This document shows positions 25,063 to 35,318 of a stretch of 64,000 nt of DNA, in pieces. Each line of letters begins with the position of its first letter. Position 1 is the stretch's first letter. A model generated the notes under the pieces. It had not been told where the DNA came from. It made no database searches and was given only the letters and a program-made list of their open reading frames with translations. Source of the stretch: Buttiauxella noackiae ATCC 51607 (GTDB lineage: Bacteria; Pseudomonadota; Gammaproteobacteria; Enterobacterales; Enterobacteriaceae); the NCBI RefSeq assembly GCF_001654865.1, contig NZ_LXEO01000008.1, positions 1-64,000 of the forward strand, given 5' to 3'. Both the position numbers and the translations under genes were made by a program.

Positions 25063-25575
25063 ATGAGCCAGATAAGTAACGAATTTATCCCGGTACATAT
25101 TGCCATTCTGACCGTCTCAAGCCGTCGTGGCGAAGAAGACGATACCTCCGGCCATTATCTGCGTGAGGCGGCAACAGATGCGGGCCACCACGTGGTTGCC
25201 AAAGCTATTGTGAAAGAAAACCGTTACGCGATTCGTGCCCAGGTTTCCCAGTGGATTGCTGATGATGAAGTTCAGGTGGTGTTGATTAACGGTGGTACTG
25301 GTTTTACCGATGGTGACCAGGCTCCAGAAGCGTTACTACCGCTGTTTGATCGCGAAATCGAAGGTTTTGGTGAAGTGTTCCGTATGCTCTCTTTTGAAGA
25401 GATCGGCACATCAACGCTGCAATCGCGCGCGCTGGCTGGCATCGCGAACCGTACGCTGATTTTTGCTATGCCAGGTTCAACCAAAGCATGCCATACCGCA
25501 TGGGAAAATATCATTCAGCCACAACTGGATGCCCGCGTGCGCCCTTGTAATTTCCACCCACATCTCAAGAAATAA
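25063..25575 (+). CDS. moaB: MoaB, molybdenum-cofactor biosynthesis protein B
   Basis: The 170-residue protein starts at ATG 25063 after AGGAAG. It has the MogA/MoaB fold with the I-N-G-G-T-G loop near 80 and the E-A-L-L-P-L-F segment. In E. coli MoaB is a MogA paralogue that is dispensable for cofactor synthesis. It is 45 bases after moaA and four before moaC. Confidence 0.96.
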   Translation: MSQISNEFIPVHIAILTVSSRRGEEDDTSGHYLREAATDAGHHVVAKAIVKENRYAIRAQVSQWIADDEVQVVLINGGTGFTDGDQAPEALLPLFDREIEGFGEVFRMLSFEEIGTSTLQSRALAGIANRTLIFAMPGSTKACHTAWENIIQPQLDARVRPCNFHPHLKK

Positions 25576-25578
25576 ACT

Positions 25579-26064
25579 ATGTCGCAACTGACTCATATTA
25601 ATGCGCAAGGCGAAGCGCACATGGTTGATGTTTCCGCCAAGGCAGAAACCGTGCGCGAGGCGCGTGCGGAAGCATTTATCACGATGGAAGCTACAACGCT
25701 TGCCATGATTATTGAAGGCAGCCATCACAAAGGTGATGTATTTGCCACGGCGCGTATTGCCGGAATTCAGGCTGCAAAGCGCACCTGGGATTTGATTCCG
25801 CTCTGCCACCCGCTAATGCTCAGTAAAGTCGAAGTAAATTTAGCCGCTGAGCCTGAACATAACCGCGTGCGCATTGAATCTGTATGCCGTTTGACGGGTA
25901 AAACCGGTGTTGAAATGGAAGCCCTGACCGCAGCATCAGTCGCGGCGTTAACCATCTACGATATGTGCAAAGCCGTGCAAAAAGATATGGTGATTGGCCC
26001 GGTGCGTTTGCTGGCAAAAAGTGGCGGCAAGTCTGGCGACTTTAAGGTAGAGAGCAATGATTAA
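25579..26064 (+). CDS. moaC: MoaC, cyclic pyranopterin monophosphate synthase
   Basis: The 161-residue protein converts the MoaA product (3',8-cyclo-GTP) to cyclic pyranopterin monophosphate. The active-site segment L-C-H-P-L near 75 and M-C-K-A-V-Q-K near 126 are conserved. Its stop overlaps moaD by eight bases. Confidence 0.97.
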   Translation: MSQLTHINAQGEAHMVDVSAKAETVREARAEAFITMEATTLAMIIEGSHHKGDVFATARIAGIQAAKRTWDLIPLCHPLMLSKVEVNLAAEPEHNRVRIESVCRLTGKTGVEMEALTAASVAALTIYDMCKAVQKDMVIGPVRLLAKSGGKSGDFKVESND

Positions 26065-26302
26065 GGTCCTGTTTTTTGCCCAGGTGCGTGAATTAGTCGA
26101 TTGTGACCAACTGCAACTGGATGCCACTTTTAGCGATGTCGAACAGTTACGCGAGAGCCTTGCAGCCAAAAGCGATCGTTGGGCGTTGGCTCTGGAGTCC
26201 GGGAAATTGCTGGCCGCCGTAAACCAGACGCTGGTGAGTTTCGACCATCCACTTACCGACGGTGATGAAGTCGCTTTCTTCCCACCAGTGACCGGAGGTT
26301 GA
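26057..26302 (+). CDS. moaD: MoaD, molybdopterin synthase small sulfur-carrier subunit
   Basis: The 81-residue ubiquitin-like protein ends in T-G-G, whose C-terminal glycine is thiocarboxylated by MoeB and delivers sulfur in complex with MoaE. It overlaps moaC and is one base from moaE. Confidence 0.97.
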   Translation: MIKVLFFAQVRELVDCDQLQLDATFSDVEQLRESLAAKSDRWALALESGKLLAAVNQTLVSFDHPLTDGDEVAFFPPVTGG

Positions 26303-26303
26303 A

Positions 26304-26756
26304 ATGGAAAACACCCGAATCCGCGTAAGCCATGAAAATTTCAACGTTGGTGATGAATATCAGTGGCTCTCGCAGTGTGATGAAGACGGTGCAGTTGTGA
26401 CCTTTACCGGCAAAGTGCGTAACCACAATCTTGGTGATAGCGTGAGTGCGTTAACCCTCGAACACTATCCGGGCATGACGGAAAAAGCGCTGGCTGAAAT
26501 TATCGAAGAAGCTCGTCTTCGCTGGCCACTGCAACGAGTAAGTGTGATTCACCGCATCGGTGAATTGTGGCCAGGTGATGAAATCGTTTTTGTCGGGGTC
26601 ACCGGTGCACACCGTAGTTCGGCATTTGAGTCTGCGCAATTCATCATGGATTATCTGAAAACTCGTGCTCCGTTCTGGAAGCGTGAAGCCACTGCAGAAG
26701 GCGACCGTTGGGTCGAATCACGCGAAAGCGATAAGCAGGCGGCCAAACGCTGGTAA
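26304..26756 (+). CDS. moaE: MoaE, molybdopterin synthase catalytic subunit
   Basis: The 150-residue subunit adds two sulfurs from MoaD to cyclic pyranopterin monophosphate. Conserved segments include F-T-G-K-V-R near 36, R-I-G near 80, and K-x-R-A-P-F-W-K-R-E near 117-126 with the active-site lysines. Last gene of the moa operon. Confidence 0.97.
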   Translation: MENTRIRVSHENFNVGDEYQWLSQCDEDGAVVTFTGKVRNHNLGDSVSALTLEHYPGMTEKALAEIIEEARLRWPLQRVSVIHRIGELWPGDEIVFVGVTGAHRSSAFESAQFIMDYLKTRAPFWKREATAEGDRWVESRESDKQAAKRW

Positions 26757-26843
26757 CAGGCACCTTCGCGCAGTTGTGTTAATCTTAAGGTACAGGCTGG
26801 CAAGCCTGAAATTCGGTCAACGTAATTCACTTAAGGAAGCATC

Positions 26844-27554
26844 ATGGATCGATTCCCACGTTCCAATGACACCATCGTGCAGCAGGCCCGTACCGGTTTG
26901 CAGGCATATATGGCACAAGTTTACGGCTGGATGACCTGCGGCCTGTTACTGACGGCATTTGTCGCCTGGTATGCTGCGAATACGCCAGCCGTAATGGAAT
27001 TCGTCTTTTCCAGTAAAATCACTTTCTTCGGGCTTATCATCGTGCAGTTGGGTTTAGTGTTTGTGCTCTCGGGCATGGTGCATAAGCTCAGCGCGGGTAT
27101 GGCAACCAGCTTGTTCATGCTCTATTCGGCATTAACGGGCCTGACGCTTTCCAGTATTTTTATTGTCTACACCTACTCGTCCATCGCCAGCACCTTCGTT
27201 GTCGCAGGCGGGATGTTCGGGGCCATGAGCCTGTACGGTTATACTACCAAGCGTGATCTCAGCGGTTTTGGCAATATGCTGTTTATGGCGCTGATCGGTA
27301 TTGTGTTGGCTTCACTGGTGAACATGTGGCTGAAAAGCACGGCGCTGATGTGGGCTGTAACATATATCGGCGTGATTGTGTTTGTTGGTCTGACAGCCTA
27401 TGACACCCAGAAGCTGAAAAACATCGGTGAGCAAATTGATACCCGTGATACGCAAACCATGCGCAAATATTCCATTCTTGGCGCATTGACCTTGTATCTC
27501 GACTTCATCAACTTGTTCTTGATGTTGTTGCGTATTTTCGGCAACCGCCGTTAA
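26844..27554 (+). CDS. ybhL: YbhL, BAX-inhibitor-1 family membrane protein
   Basis: The 236-residue protein has about seven hydrophobic segments after a polar N-terminus (M-D-R-F-P-R) and the BI-1/YccA-type C-terminus. Some bacterial relatives are calcium-leak channels; YbhL itself is uncharacterised. E. coli has a second family member, ybhM, after ybhL; it is missing here, and ybhN follows directly after a REP unit. Confidence 0.93.
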   Translation: MDRFPRSNDTIVQQARTGLQAYMAQVYGWMTCGLLLTAFVAWYAANTPAVMEFVFSSKITFFGLIIVQLGLVFVLSGMVHKLSAGMATSLFMLYSALTGLTLSSIFIVYTYSSIASTFVVAGGMFGAMSLYGYTTKRDLSGFGNMLFMALIGIVLASLVNMWLKSTALMWAVTYIGVIVFVGLTAYDTQKLKNIGEQIDTRDTQTMRKYSILGALTLYLDFINLFLMLLRIFGNRR

Positions 27555-27568
27555 TTTCGATTTATATA

Positions 27569-27597
27569 GGGTGGATTAGCGTAAGCGACATCCACCC
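27569..27597. repeat. REP element between ybhL and ybhN
   Basis: The palindrome has arms GGGTGGAT (27569-27576) and ATCCACCC (27590-27597) around TAGCGTAAGCGAC. It occupies the convergent gap. Confidence 0.85.
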
Positions 27598-27603
27598 TGA
27601 TTG

Positions 27604-28572
27604 TTACGAACTCTCCTGAATATTCTTCTCGTTCTTCACTCGCATCTTCTTCGCCCGACTCTCAAGCCCTAAATAGCAAATAATCGCCAGCAGCAGTGGG
27701 GCGATAAAATAGAGCATTCGATAGGCAATCAAGGCGGCGATAATAGTACCGTTGCTTACATGCTCCCCTGCCAGTAGTGCGATAAACACCGCCTCTAGCA
27801 CACCGATCCCGGCAGGAATATGCACAATCACCCCGGCAATACTGCTGACCAAAAGTACGCCTAATACGAAGAAGTAATTCACATCCTGACCCAGCAACAG
27901 CCAGATAATCGCGCCCATAACCATCCAGTTGCCGCCCGAAATTGCTAATTGCAACAGAGCAAACTTAAAGGATGGGAGCACCAGACGCTGGCCTTTTATC
28001 GTCATATGGCGATGTTTAGCAAAGGCGCAGAACCACAGATACACCGCGATAATCGCCAGTAGAACGGCACCTAAAATCCGCAGCGTCGTCTCATCGATAT
28101 ACCAGTGCTCTGGCAGTTGCACCACGCCGACGGTAAAAATCATACCTGCCAGCAGAATATAGCCGAGCCAGTTAGTGGAAATACTTAACGAAAAAATACG
28201 TGTGATGGTGGCACTGGGCAGGCCAAGCCGAGAATAGAGCCGATAGCGCATGCCAATGCCGCCAACCCAGGTACTCAGCGTTAAGTTAAAGGCATAACAG
28301 ATAAACGACACTAACATCACCTGGCGCTTTGCCAGTTTATGCCCGCAATACGATCGTGCCAATAAATCATAACAGCCATAAATCAGGTAGCTCAAAATAA
28401 CCAGGCCGACTGCGCTAAACAGTGCGAGGCGGTTGTAGTTGCGGATAACCTTCCACACCTCCTCCCAGTCAACCTTCGTTGCATACACCGTCAGCAGCAC
28501 GATCACAGCGATGAAAAACAGCCAGGTGAGTATCTTCTTTGCTTTGCGCCATTTTGGATGCGAGTGCGACAT
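27604..28572 (-). CDS. ybhN: YbhN, inner-membrane protein of the LPTM/UPF0104 family
   Basis: The 322-residue protein has about eight membrane segments and the family block P-A-G-I-G-V-L-E near 265. Relatives include MprF-type flippase domains, so lipid handling is possible. Its ATG overlaps the clsB stop (TGATG), and it is the last gene of a ybhP-clsB-ybhN unit, which fits a role near cardiolipin synthesis. Confidence 0.92.
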   Translation of the reverse strand: MSHSHPKWRKAKKILTWLFFIAVIVLLTVYATKVDWEEVWKVIRNYNRLALFSAVGLVILSYLIYGCYDLLARSYCGHKLAKRQVMLVSFICYAFNLTLSTWVGGIGMRYRLYSRLGLPSATITRIFSLSISTNWLGYILLAGMIFTVGVVQLPEHWYIDETTLRILGAVLLAIIAVYLWFCAFAKHRHMTIKGQRLVLPSFKFALLQLAISGGNWMVMGAIIWLLLGQDVNYFFVLGVLLVSSIAGVIVHIPAGIGVLEAVFIALLAGEHVSNGTIIAALIAYRMLYFIAPLLLAIICYLGLESRAKKMRVKNEKNIQESS

Positions 28573-29816
28573 CAGTATTTCACCCCCGGATTATCTGTCT
28601 CAACCCGATCCTGCGTTTCCATATGCGGCTGCGCGGGCGGCATCACTTGCGCAAGTTTTGGTGTATGCGCAGGCAACCAGCCGACCATCGCCGGGAAGTG
28701 GCGTAAGAAGTGGAACGCCAGCACGCTCTTACCCAAATTCCACCAGGTGCGTTTTGGCAGCATCGACTCAACAACCGGGTGACAATCTTTGGCAATCAAC
28801 CCGGTTAGATTGGCACGCAGAGTGTCATTGAATGTGCGGTCGTGAATAATCAAATTCGCTTCAAGATTTAGCGACAAACTCAGCGGGTCAAGATTGCTGG
28901 AGCCGACCGTTGCCCAATGGTCATCCATGATGGCGACTTTGCCGTGCAGCGGGCGGCGGTGATATTCATAGATTTTCACTCCGGAACGCACTAAGTAGTT
29001 GTACAGCAGGCGTGCACCGACTTTGACAATCGGCATATCAGGCTCGCCCTGCACAATCAATTTCACGGATACACCACGGCGAGATGCAGTACGCATTGCA
29101 TGAAGCAGCCTGTAGCCAGGGAAGAAATAGGCATTGGCAATAATCACTTCTCGCTTCGCTTTACTGAGCATTTTCAGGTAATAACGTTCGATATCATCGC
29201 GGTGCTGGTTGTTGTCACGCCAGACAAACAACGCTTGCGCTTCACCGGGCGTCAGGTTTTCTTGCGCCAGATTACGGCGGCGTCGCCACCAGTGGCGTTT
29301 ATCTTCGTGGCCGGGCAGGTTAGAAATCACGTACTGGTAAATATCATCCACCACTGGCCCTTCAACTTTGGCCGAATAATCTTGCTTCGCCTCAGGGCCG
29401 TAATCACTCATCTGTTCTGCGGAATAGTTAATACCGCCGACAAATGCAACGATGCCATCCACCACCACGATTTTGCGGTGCATACGGCGGAACAAATTAG
29501 TACGCATGCCAAACACCAACGGGCGCGGATCGTAATAGCGGAACATCACTCCGGCGGTAGTCAGTTGGTTGACAAAATCATCGCTTAAATCTGGTGAACC
29601 ATAGCCATCAAGCAAGACTTCGACACTCACACCGCGACGGGCAGCATTAAGCAAAACTTCATGTAATTGCTTTCCGACATCATCTTCAAACCAGATGAAT
29701 GTCTCGAGAATCACTTTGCTGCGTGCATTTTCGATGGCTTTAAATACCGCCGGGAAAAACTGGTCACCGTTTTCGAGTAATGTAATTCGGTTCCCGTCAC
29801 GCCAATTATTTTTCAT
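28572..29816 (-). CDS. clsB: ClsB (YbhO), cardiolipin synthase B
   Basis: The 414-residue phospholipase-D-superfamily enzyme makes cardiolipin. Two HKD motifs are clear: H-R-K-I-V-V-V-D (about 110) and H-G-K-V-A-I-M-D-D (about 295). ATG 29816 overlaps the ybhP stop as ATGA; a longer frame from 29864 lies within ybhP. Length and start match E. coli ClsB. Confidence 0.96.
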   Translation of the reverse strand: MKNNWRDGNRITLLENGDQFFPAVFKAIENARSKVILETFIWFEDDVGKQLHEVLLNAARRGVSVEVLLDGYGSPDLSDDFVNQLTTAGVMFRYYDPRPLVFGMRTNLFRRMHRKIVVVDGIVAFVGGINYSAEQMSDYGPEAKQDYSAKVEGPVVDDIYQYVISNLPGHEDKRHWWRRRRNLAQENLTPGEAQALFVWRDNNQHRDDIERYYLKMLSKAKREVIIANAYFFPGYRLLHAMRTASRRGVSVKLIVQGEPDMPIVKVGARLLYNYLVRSGVKIYEYHRRPLHGKVAIMDDHWATVGSSNLDPLSLSLNLEANLIIHDRTFNDTLRANLTGLIAKDCHPVVESMLPKRTWWNLGKSVLAFHFLRHFPAMVGWLPAHTPKLAQVMPPAQPHMETQDRVETDNPGVKY

Positions 29817-30571
29817 ATATGAATCTCCACGGCTAATGGCGCATGGTCGGAGAGATGTCGCCACTGCCGCAATGGCAGCGCTGTTGGTGCACTCGCGGAC
29901 GCATTTTTCACATAAATTCTATCGAGGCGAAGCAGCGGAAAGCGGGCAGGGAAGGTGCGCGCCGGGCGGCCAGATGCGCGAGTAAATACTTCATCTAATC
30001 CGGTTTGCTTTAATTGCCGGTTAGCGCGTTGCTGCCAGTCGTTAAAGTCGCCAGCCACTATGACAGGCTCACCTTCAGGAAGCTCATTTACCAGTTGGCA
30101 GAGCAGATTGAGCTGAGCCTTACGATGAGCGTCATGCAAACCAAGATGCACACAAATGACATGCGCACGAATATTGGCTCCCGGTAGGTTTATCTGGCAG
30201 TGCAGCATGCCGCGTTTTTCGTGGCCTTCTACCGAGATATCGCGATTTTCAAAATGACTAATAGGAAAGCGAGACAAGACGGCATTGCCGTGATGACCTT
30301 CGGGATAAACCGCATTGCGCCCGTAGGCAAAATCGCTCCACATTGTATCAGCCAGATATTCGTAGTGGCTGGTATCTGGCCAGTTATCAACGTGCACAGA
30401 GTGGGCTTCATGAGCACCCATTACCTCCTGCAAACAGACAATGTCAGCAGAAACTGCACGTACTGCATCACGCAACTCAGGCAAAATGAAACGCCGGTTG
30501 AGTGCGGTAAAACCTTTGTGTGTATTAATTGTGAGCACTTTAAAGGATAAGTGCTGAGTCTTATTACTCAT
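29813..30571 (-). CDS. ybhP: YbhP, endonuclease/exonuclease/phosphatase family protein
   Basis: The 252-residue product starts at ATG 30571 after GGGAG and aligns with the E. coli start; a longer frame from 30727 would read into the upstream gap. EEP-fold motifs are visible: C-L-Q-E-V-M-G near 50, G-D-F-N-D-W near 174 and the terminal S-D-H-A-P. The substrate is unknown; a phosphodiesterase role beside ClsB is plausible. It is translationally coupled to clsB. Confidence 0.93.
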   Translation of the reverse strand: MSNKTQHLSFKVLTINTHKGFTALNRRFILPELRDAVRAVSADIVCLQEVMGAHEAHSVHVDNWPDTSHYEYLADTMWSDFAYGRNAVYPEGHHGNAVLSRFPISHFENRDISVEGHEKRGMLHCQINLPGANIRAHVICVHLGLHDAHRKAQLNLLCQLVNELPEGEPVIVAGDFNDWQQRANRQLKQTGLDEVFTRASGRPARTFPARFPLLRLDRIYVKNASASAPTALPLRQWRHLSDHAPLAVEIHI

Positions 30572-30703
30572 GCTTCTCCCGGCATTGTTAACATCCTGAT
30601 GAAAATAAAGTGTAGTCTCTGTCACAAATAGGTGCCGGGTTACAGAATTTTCCGCATACTGCGGTACTCTGAATGACAAGAAATAGCGGCCAGGAGAGAA
30701 ATA

Positions 30704-31105
30704 ATGAAATGGCAACAACGCGTACAAGTGACAACAGGCCTAAGTTGCTGGCAGATAATGCTGCATCTTTCTGTGCTTTGTTTACTGCTCGTTGGCTGGA
30801 AAACTGCCTCCCTCATACCGGTCGGCATTGGCTTATGTTTGCTCTATGCAGCAACAGTAATTTTAATGTTCGCCCTGCAGCGTGTGCGCAGCGGGCGGTT
30901 ACGTGACATTGGTGATTTTCTTGAAGAGCTGACTACCACCTGGTATTTCGGCAATGCGATGATTGTGCTGTGGCTGTTGTCACGCGTGGTCGAAAACAAA
31001 TTCCTGCTGGCAGGCGCAGGCCTGGCAATGATTGCCGGGCCGATTATTTATTCACTGCTGGTTAAAGATATGCCCAAAGTTATTCGAGTTGCAGGAAGGC
31101 GGTAA
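30704..31105 (+). CDS. ybhQ: YbhQ, small inner-membrane protein, C-terminus altered by an ERIC element
   Basis: The 133-residue protein has four hydrophobic segments and aligns with E. coli YbhQ from M-K-W-Q-Q-R to about K-D near residue 121. From there the sequence departs, and the last dozen codons coincide with the left end of an ERIC palindrome, so the C-terminus ([11 protein letters not shown]) is ERIC-encoded. Function is unknown. It is divergent from the ybhP unit. Confidence 0.92.
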   Translation: MKWQQRVQVTTGLSCWQIMLHLSVLCLLLVGWKTASLIPVGIGLCLLYAATVILMFALQRVRSGRLRDIGDFLEELTTTWYFGNAMIVLWLLSRVVENKFLLAGAGLAMIAGPIIYSLLVKDMPKVIRVAGRR

Positions 31106-31192
31106 CGCAGTGAGTCCCCAGTCACTTACTTGAGTAAGTGACTGGGGTGAGCAAGGATACCAACGCACAGGCAACTTGAAGTACGTCGGGCA
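31067..31192. repeat. ERIC element overlapping the 3' end of ybhQ
   Basis: The 126-base length equals the classical ERIC unit. The centre CCCCAGTCACTTAC (31116-31129), TTGA, GTAAGTGACTGGGG (31134-31147) is a perfect hairpin, and GTAAGTGACTGGGGTGAGC matches the known ERIC core. The left arm (TATGCCC, then AGTTGCAGG) mirrors the right arm (GGCAACT, then GGGCAT). It ends beside the ybhR stop. Confidence 0.88.
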
Positions 31193-32299
31193 TCAGGCGA
31201 TTTTGCGCCGAAACATCCAATACGCCGCTGAACCCGTTGTGACCGCTATCACCAATAGTGGCCACACACTTCCCCACACAATGTCAAAACTCGCGTTCTT
31301 CAAATAAATCTGTTTAGTGATATCGGTGAAATGCCGTATTGGATTTACCCATGTCAGATTCTGCAACCACACTGGCATATTCTCGACGGGCGACACATAA
31401 CCCGACAGTAAAATCGCTGGCATCATAAAGACAAATACCCCGATAAACGCCTGCTGCTGTGTTGAACACAGAGACGAGATAAGCAAACCAAACCCCACCA
31501 GCGACAAACCGTATATCAGCATCGTGAAGTAAAACAGTAGTAGCGAGCCGGAAAACGGAATGTGATAACCCCATATCCCAACAGCCAGCACGATAGTTGC
31601 CTGGCCAAGCGCTACAATTTGCGCAGGCACCGCTTTGCCGACAAAAATTTGCCAGGTTGCGAGTGGGGAAACCAGAAGTTGATCAAGGGTGCCTTGTTCA
31701 CGCTCACGCGCTACGGAAAGCGAGGTCACAATCATCACGCCGATGGTGGTTATCATTGCAATCAGCGACGGCACCACGAACCATTTGTAATCCAGATTTG
31801 GGTTGTACCAGTTGCGGACCACCAGTTCGCTGTTATTCGGTTTTGGCTGCCCGGATACCAGTTCCTGCTGGTAATTCTTGACGATCTGTTGCAGATAATT
31901 TGCCGCAATCTGTGCGCTATTGGAGTTACGCCCATCGAGAATAATTTGCAGTTTGGCTTGCTGCTGGCTGGCAATATCACGTGAAAACTCGGCCGGGAAG
32001 CGAATCAAAAGCAGTGCCTTTTGGTTATCAATTGTCGGCTGGATCTCCTGCGGGCTTTTCAGCAGCAGGACATGACTAAACGCTTTAGCGCGCGCAAAGC
32101 GCTGAGTCAGTTCAACGGAGTGGCTGCCGTTATCTTCGTTATAAATGGCAATGGTCGCATTCGTGACTTCAAGCGTGGCGGCAAACGGAAACAGAACTAC
32201 CTGCAACACCACAGGCAGAATTAAAATCGCGCGCGTTTGCGGTTCGCGCAGCAGGGATTGCAGTTCTTTGCGGATCAGTGTCCAGAGTCGATAAAACAT
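31193..32299 (-). CDS. ybhR: YbhR, ABC exporter permease
   Basis: The 368-residue permease starts at ATG 32299 (M-F-Y-R-L-W as in E. coli); the longer frame reads back through a repeat. It has an N-terminal membrane helix, a large extracytoplasmic segment and five C-terminal helices, the ABC-2 layout, with [10 protein letters not shown] near 212 as coupling helix. With YbhS, YbhF and YbhG it forms an exporter linked in E. coli to tetracycline and Na+/Li+ export. Confidence 0.95.
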   Translation of the reverse strand: MFYRLWTLIRKELQSLLREPQTRAILILPVVLQVVLFPFAATLEVTNATIAIYNEDNGSHSVELTQRFARAKAFSHVLLLKSPQEIQPTIDNQKALLLIRFPAEFSRDIASQQQAKLQIILDGRNSNSAQIAANYLQQIVKNYQQELVSGQPKPNNSELVVRNWYNPNLDYKWFVVPSLIAMITTIGVMIVTSLSVAREREQGTLDQLLVSPLATWQIFVGKAVPAQIVALGQATIVLAVGIWGYHIPFSGSLLLFYFTMLIYGLSLVGFGLLISSLCSTQQQAFIGVFVFMMPAILLSGYVSPVENMPVWLQNLTWVNPIRHFTDITKQIYLKNASFDIVWGSVWPLLVIAVTTGSAAYWMFRRKIA

Positions 32300-32338
32300 G
32301 TCGTTCCCCATTAACAGGCTATTTTTTTGCCATTTTGG

Positions 32339-32409
32339 GTTTGGGCAGTGCTCGGAATCCTCACGTACTTCATGTACGCCCGGTTCCTCCGCGCTGTCCG
32401 CGCCCAAAC
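32339..32409. repeat. Palindromic intergenic repeat inside the ybhFSR operon
   Basis: GTTTGGGC (32339-32346) and GCCCAAAC (32402-32409) are terminal arms; inner arms CGTAC/GTACG flank a short central loop (TTCAT). It lies in the 144-base ybhS-ybhR gap, whereas the other genes of this operon overlap. I recognise the sequence type as a recurrent enterobacterial intergenic palindrome but cannot name it with certainty. Confidence 0.65.
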
Positions 32410-32443
32410 TGACCGCAACTATTACGCCTTTAGCCAGTTGTGC

Positions 32444-33583
32444 CTAATCAAGACGACGTTTGGTTTTCAGTGCCGTCAGGCCGATAAACATCACCGCTGA
32501 GCCAATTAAAAACAGCACGTTGATGATTAACACGGTTGTGATATTCCCCGCCAGAAACAGGCTTTGCAGCGTACTGACGAAATAGCGCGCCGGAATGATA
32601 TAGGTCACCGCGCGGATAATCGCGGGCATGCTGTCAATCTGGAAGATAAAACCCGACAGCATAATCGACGGCAGAAACGCGGCGTTTAGCGCCACCTGGG
32701 CTGCGTTAAACTGGTTGCGGGTGATGGTTGAAATCAGTAGCCCCATACCGAGTGTGCTGAGTAAAAACAGGCTGGTGATAAAGAACAAAATCAGCAGCGA
32801 ACCGCGATAAGGCACGCCAAGAATAAACACCGACACCAACATGCACAGCAACATTGCCAGCATACCCAGCACGTAATAAGGCAGCAGTTTGCACAGCAGT
32901 AGTTCAGTGCGTGTCACCTGGGTGGAGAGTAGCGCTTCCATGGTGCCGCGTTCCCATTCGCGCGCGACGACCAGTGAGGTCAGGATCGCACCAATCACCG
33001 TCATGATGATGGTAATGGCTCCCGGAATAATAAAATGCTGGCTAATGGCCGCCGGGTTAAACCAATAACGTAGTTGCACGTCAATTAACGGCTCAAACTT
33101 TTCACCCCGGTCTTCTGCGCGCTGTTGTTGCCAGATTTGCCAAATCCCCTCCATGTAACCCTGCACGAAGTTGGCGGTATTGGGTTCGCTGCCATCGGTT
33201 ATCACCTGCACCGGCGCGGTGGCCCCGGTTCGTGCCATATTTTGTGCAAAATCAGTAGGGATAACGACCAGCCCGCGAATTTTCCCCGCCTGCATCAGTT
33301 GAATCAGGTGCTGGCGGTTATCGCTGATGGTCGGGTCGATGTAGGGGGAGGCTGTAATGGTATGGGCGAAATCCAGAGCTTCCTCGCTTTGCTGCTCCAG
33401 CAGCACGCCAACGCGTAGACGGCTGGAGTCGAGGTTGATGCCATAGCCAAAGATAAACAGCAGCAACAGTGGGATAACCACCGCAATCAACCAACTGCTT
33501 GGGTCGCGCACGATCTGGCGTGTTTCTTTCACGCACAGAGCACGTACGCGCCGCCAGGAAACGGCTTGGTTATGTTCGCGCAT
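32444..33583 (-). CDS. ybhS: YbhS, ABC exporter permease
   Basis: The 379-residue ABC-2 permease has an N-terminal helix (about 28-48), an extracytoplasmic domain and C-terminal helices from about 175. [10 protein letters not shown] near 215 is the coupling segment. It pairs with YbhR and overlaps ybhF by 14 bases. Confidence 0.95.
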   Translation of the reverse strand: MREHNQAVSWRRVRALCVKETRQIVRDPSSWLIAVVIPLLLLFIFGYGINLDSSRLRVGVLLEQQSEEALDFAHTITASPYIDPTISDNRQHLIQLMQAGKIRGLVVIPTDFAQNMARTGATAPVQVITDGSEPNTANFVQGYMEGIWQIWQQQRAEDRGEKFEPLIDVQLRYWFNPAAISQHFIIPGAITIIMTVIGAILTSLVVAREWERGTMEALLSTQVTRTELLLCKLLPYYVLGMLAMLLCMLVSVFILGVPYRGSLLILFFITSLFLLSTLGMGLLISTITRNQFNAAQVALNAAFLPSIMLSGFIFQIDSMPAIIRAVTYIIPARYFVSTLQSLFLAGNITTVLIINVLFLIGSAVMFIGLTALKTKRRLD

Positions 33584-35318
33584 TTTCGTGCTCCTTATCC
33601 CACTGATGGATAAGCGTAATAAATGCCTGCTCCATAGTCGGGTCAGTTTGCTCGTCGTCGGCGGCTTGTTCTTTCAGGTCATCCGGCGTGCCGCTGGCTA
33701 TTAACTTACCGCGATAAACCAGCCCGATGCGGTCACAGTATTCGGCTTCATCCATAAAGTGCGTGGTCACCATAACGGTCACGCCTTTCTCCACCATGCT
33801 ATTGATATGCAGCCAGAACTCACGGCGGGTGATCGGGTCAACGCCCGATGTTGGCTCATCAAGAAACAAAATATCTGGCTCGTGCATCAGCGAACAGGCC
33901 AGCGCCAGGCGCTGCTTAAAGCCCAGGGGGAGCGCATCTGTTGAGCTGTTCATGATTGGTTTTAGGCTGAAAGCTTCACTCATACGGTTAATTTTCTCCT
34001 CCTGAGCTTTGCCGCGCAGACCATAGACGCCGGAGAAAAATCGCAGGTTTTGTTCTACGGTAAGGTTGCCGTATAACGAAAATTTCTGTGCCATATAGCC
34101 AAGATGCTGGCGAGCTTTTCCTGAGCTGGTTTTCAAGTCCATATCCAGCACCAGAGCTTTGCCGGAGGTGGGTACCAGCAGGCCACACATCATTTTAAAA
34201 GTAGTGGATTTCCCGGCACCATTTGGCCCTAACAGACCAAAAATCTCCCCGCGCTGGACGGTAAAATCAACGTTATCGGTGGCTGCAAAATCACCGAATT
34301 TTTTGGTTAGTGATTCGGCTTTGATAACGGTTTCCCCTGGCTTCCCTTCTACAGTGTGCAGAATTTTCCCCAGTGGAGATTCCTGGGTTGCCGCGCCGCC
34401 TAGCAGGTCGATAAACGCATCTTCAAAGCGTGGTTCGGTTTGTGAAATATTTTCTGGCGACACATTCAGCGCCTGGGTGAGTTCTTCAACAGAGGCGTCT
34501 TTGGCGAGTATCAGGCGCACCGAACGGCCCTGAATCACACCGTCGCTGACCTGCGGCAATTTCAGCGCACGTTGCAGCAACTTGCGGTTGTTCTCATCAC
34601 TATGAGTTACCAGCAGTGAGCGCCCAGCCATTTGCTGCGTCAGTTCTTTAGGGGCACCGTGATACAACAGTTCGCCTTCGTTCATCAGTAGCACGTCGCG
34701 GCATTGTTCGGCTTCGTCGAGGTACGAGGTACTCCAAAGAATCAGCATGCCGTCGCCTGCCAGTTCATGCACCATTTGCCACAATTCACGGCGCGAAATC
34801 GGATCGACGCCAACGCCGGGTTCATCAAGCAATAGCACTTTTGGCTGGCCGACAAGTGTGCAGGCGAGGCCGAGTTTCTGCTTCATCCCACCGGAGAGTT
34901 TCCCGGCAAGGCGGGTGGTAAACGGGCCGAGCGCGGTAAATTCCAGCAGCCGCTTAAAAGTTTTTTCGCGTTCCTCCCCGGTCACACCACGTAAATCGGC
35001 GTACAGCGTCAGGTTTTCCATCACGGTTAAATCTTCATACAGGCCAAACTTTTGCGGCATGTATCCCAGAACCGCATGTAACGCACGGTCATCTTCTATG
35101 GGATCAAGCCCGATGACGTTGGCATTCCCTTCGCTTGGTTTTAACAGCCCCGCCAGCATGCGCATCAGCGTGGTTTTCCCCGCGCCATCCGGACCGACCA
35201 AACCTGTCACTGAACCGGTATGAATCTCACACTCAAGGCGTGCCACAGCCGGTTTTTCCTGGCCGGGGAACTGCTTCATTAGCCCTTGCAGGCGAATGAT
35301 ACCGTCCTGGCTACTCAT
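33570..35318 (-). CDS. ybhF: YbhF, tandem ABC ATPase of the exporter
   Basis: The 582-residue protein contains two ABC modules. The first has Walker A G-P-D-G-A-G-K-T near 42, signature L-S-G-G-M near 138 and L-L-L-D-E-P-G. The second has G-P-N-G-A-G-K-S near 363, a non-canonical signature L-P-L-G-F-K-Q near 460 and [11 protein letters not shown] 35318 overlaps the end of ybhG by eight bases (ATGAGTAG). An ATG five codons upstream (35333) is possible. Confidence 0.95.
   Translation of the reverse strand: MSSQDGIIRLQGLMKQFPGQEKPAVARLECEIHTGSVTGLVGPDGAGKTTLMRMLAGLLKPSEGNANVIGLDPIEDDRALHAVLGYMPQKFGLYEDLTVMENLTLYADLRGVTGEEREKTFKRLLEFTALGPFTTRLAGKLSGGMKQKLGLACTLVGQPKVLLLDEPGVGVDPISRRELWQMVHELAGDGMLILWSTSYLDEAEQCRDVLLMNEGELLYHGAPKELTQQMAGRSLLVTHSDENNRKLLQRALKLPQVSDGVIQGRSVRLILAKDASVEELTQALNVSPENISQTEPRFEDAFIDLLGGAATQESPLGKILHTVEGKPGETVIKAESLTKKFGDFAATDNVDFTVQRGEIFGLLGPNGAGKSTTFKMMCGLLVPTSGKALVLDMDLKTSSGKARQHLGYMAQKFSLYGNLTVEQNLRFFSGVYGLRGKAQEEKINRMSEAFSLKPIMNSSTDALPLGFKQRLALACSLMHEPDILFLDEPTSGVDPITRREFWLHINSMVEKGVTVMVTTHFMDEAEYCDRIGLVYRGKLIASGTPDDLKEQAADDEQTDPTMEQAFITLIHQWDKEHENART

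Noticed and set aside
26793-26808. CAGGCT/AGCCTG hairpin between moaE and ybhL as a terminator
   Set aside because: Short stem without a T-tract; cannot be called a terminator.
34159-35223. Rightward frames opposite ybhF
   Set aside because: Serine- and proline-rich shadows of the ATPase gene on the other strand, no ribosome sites.
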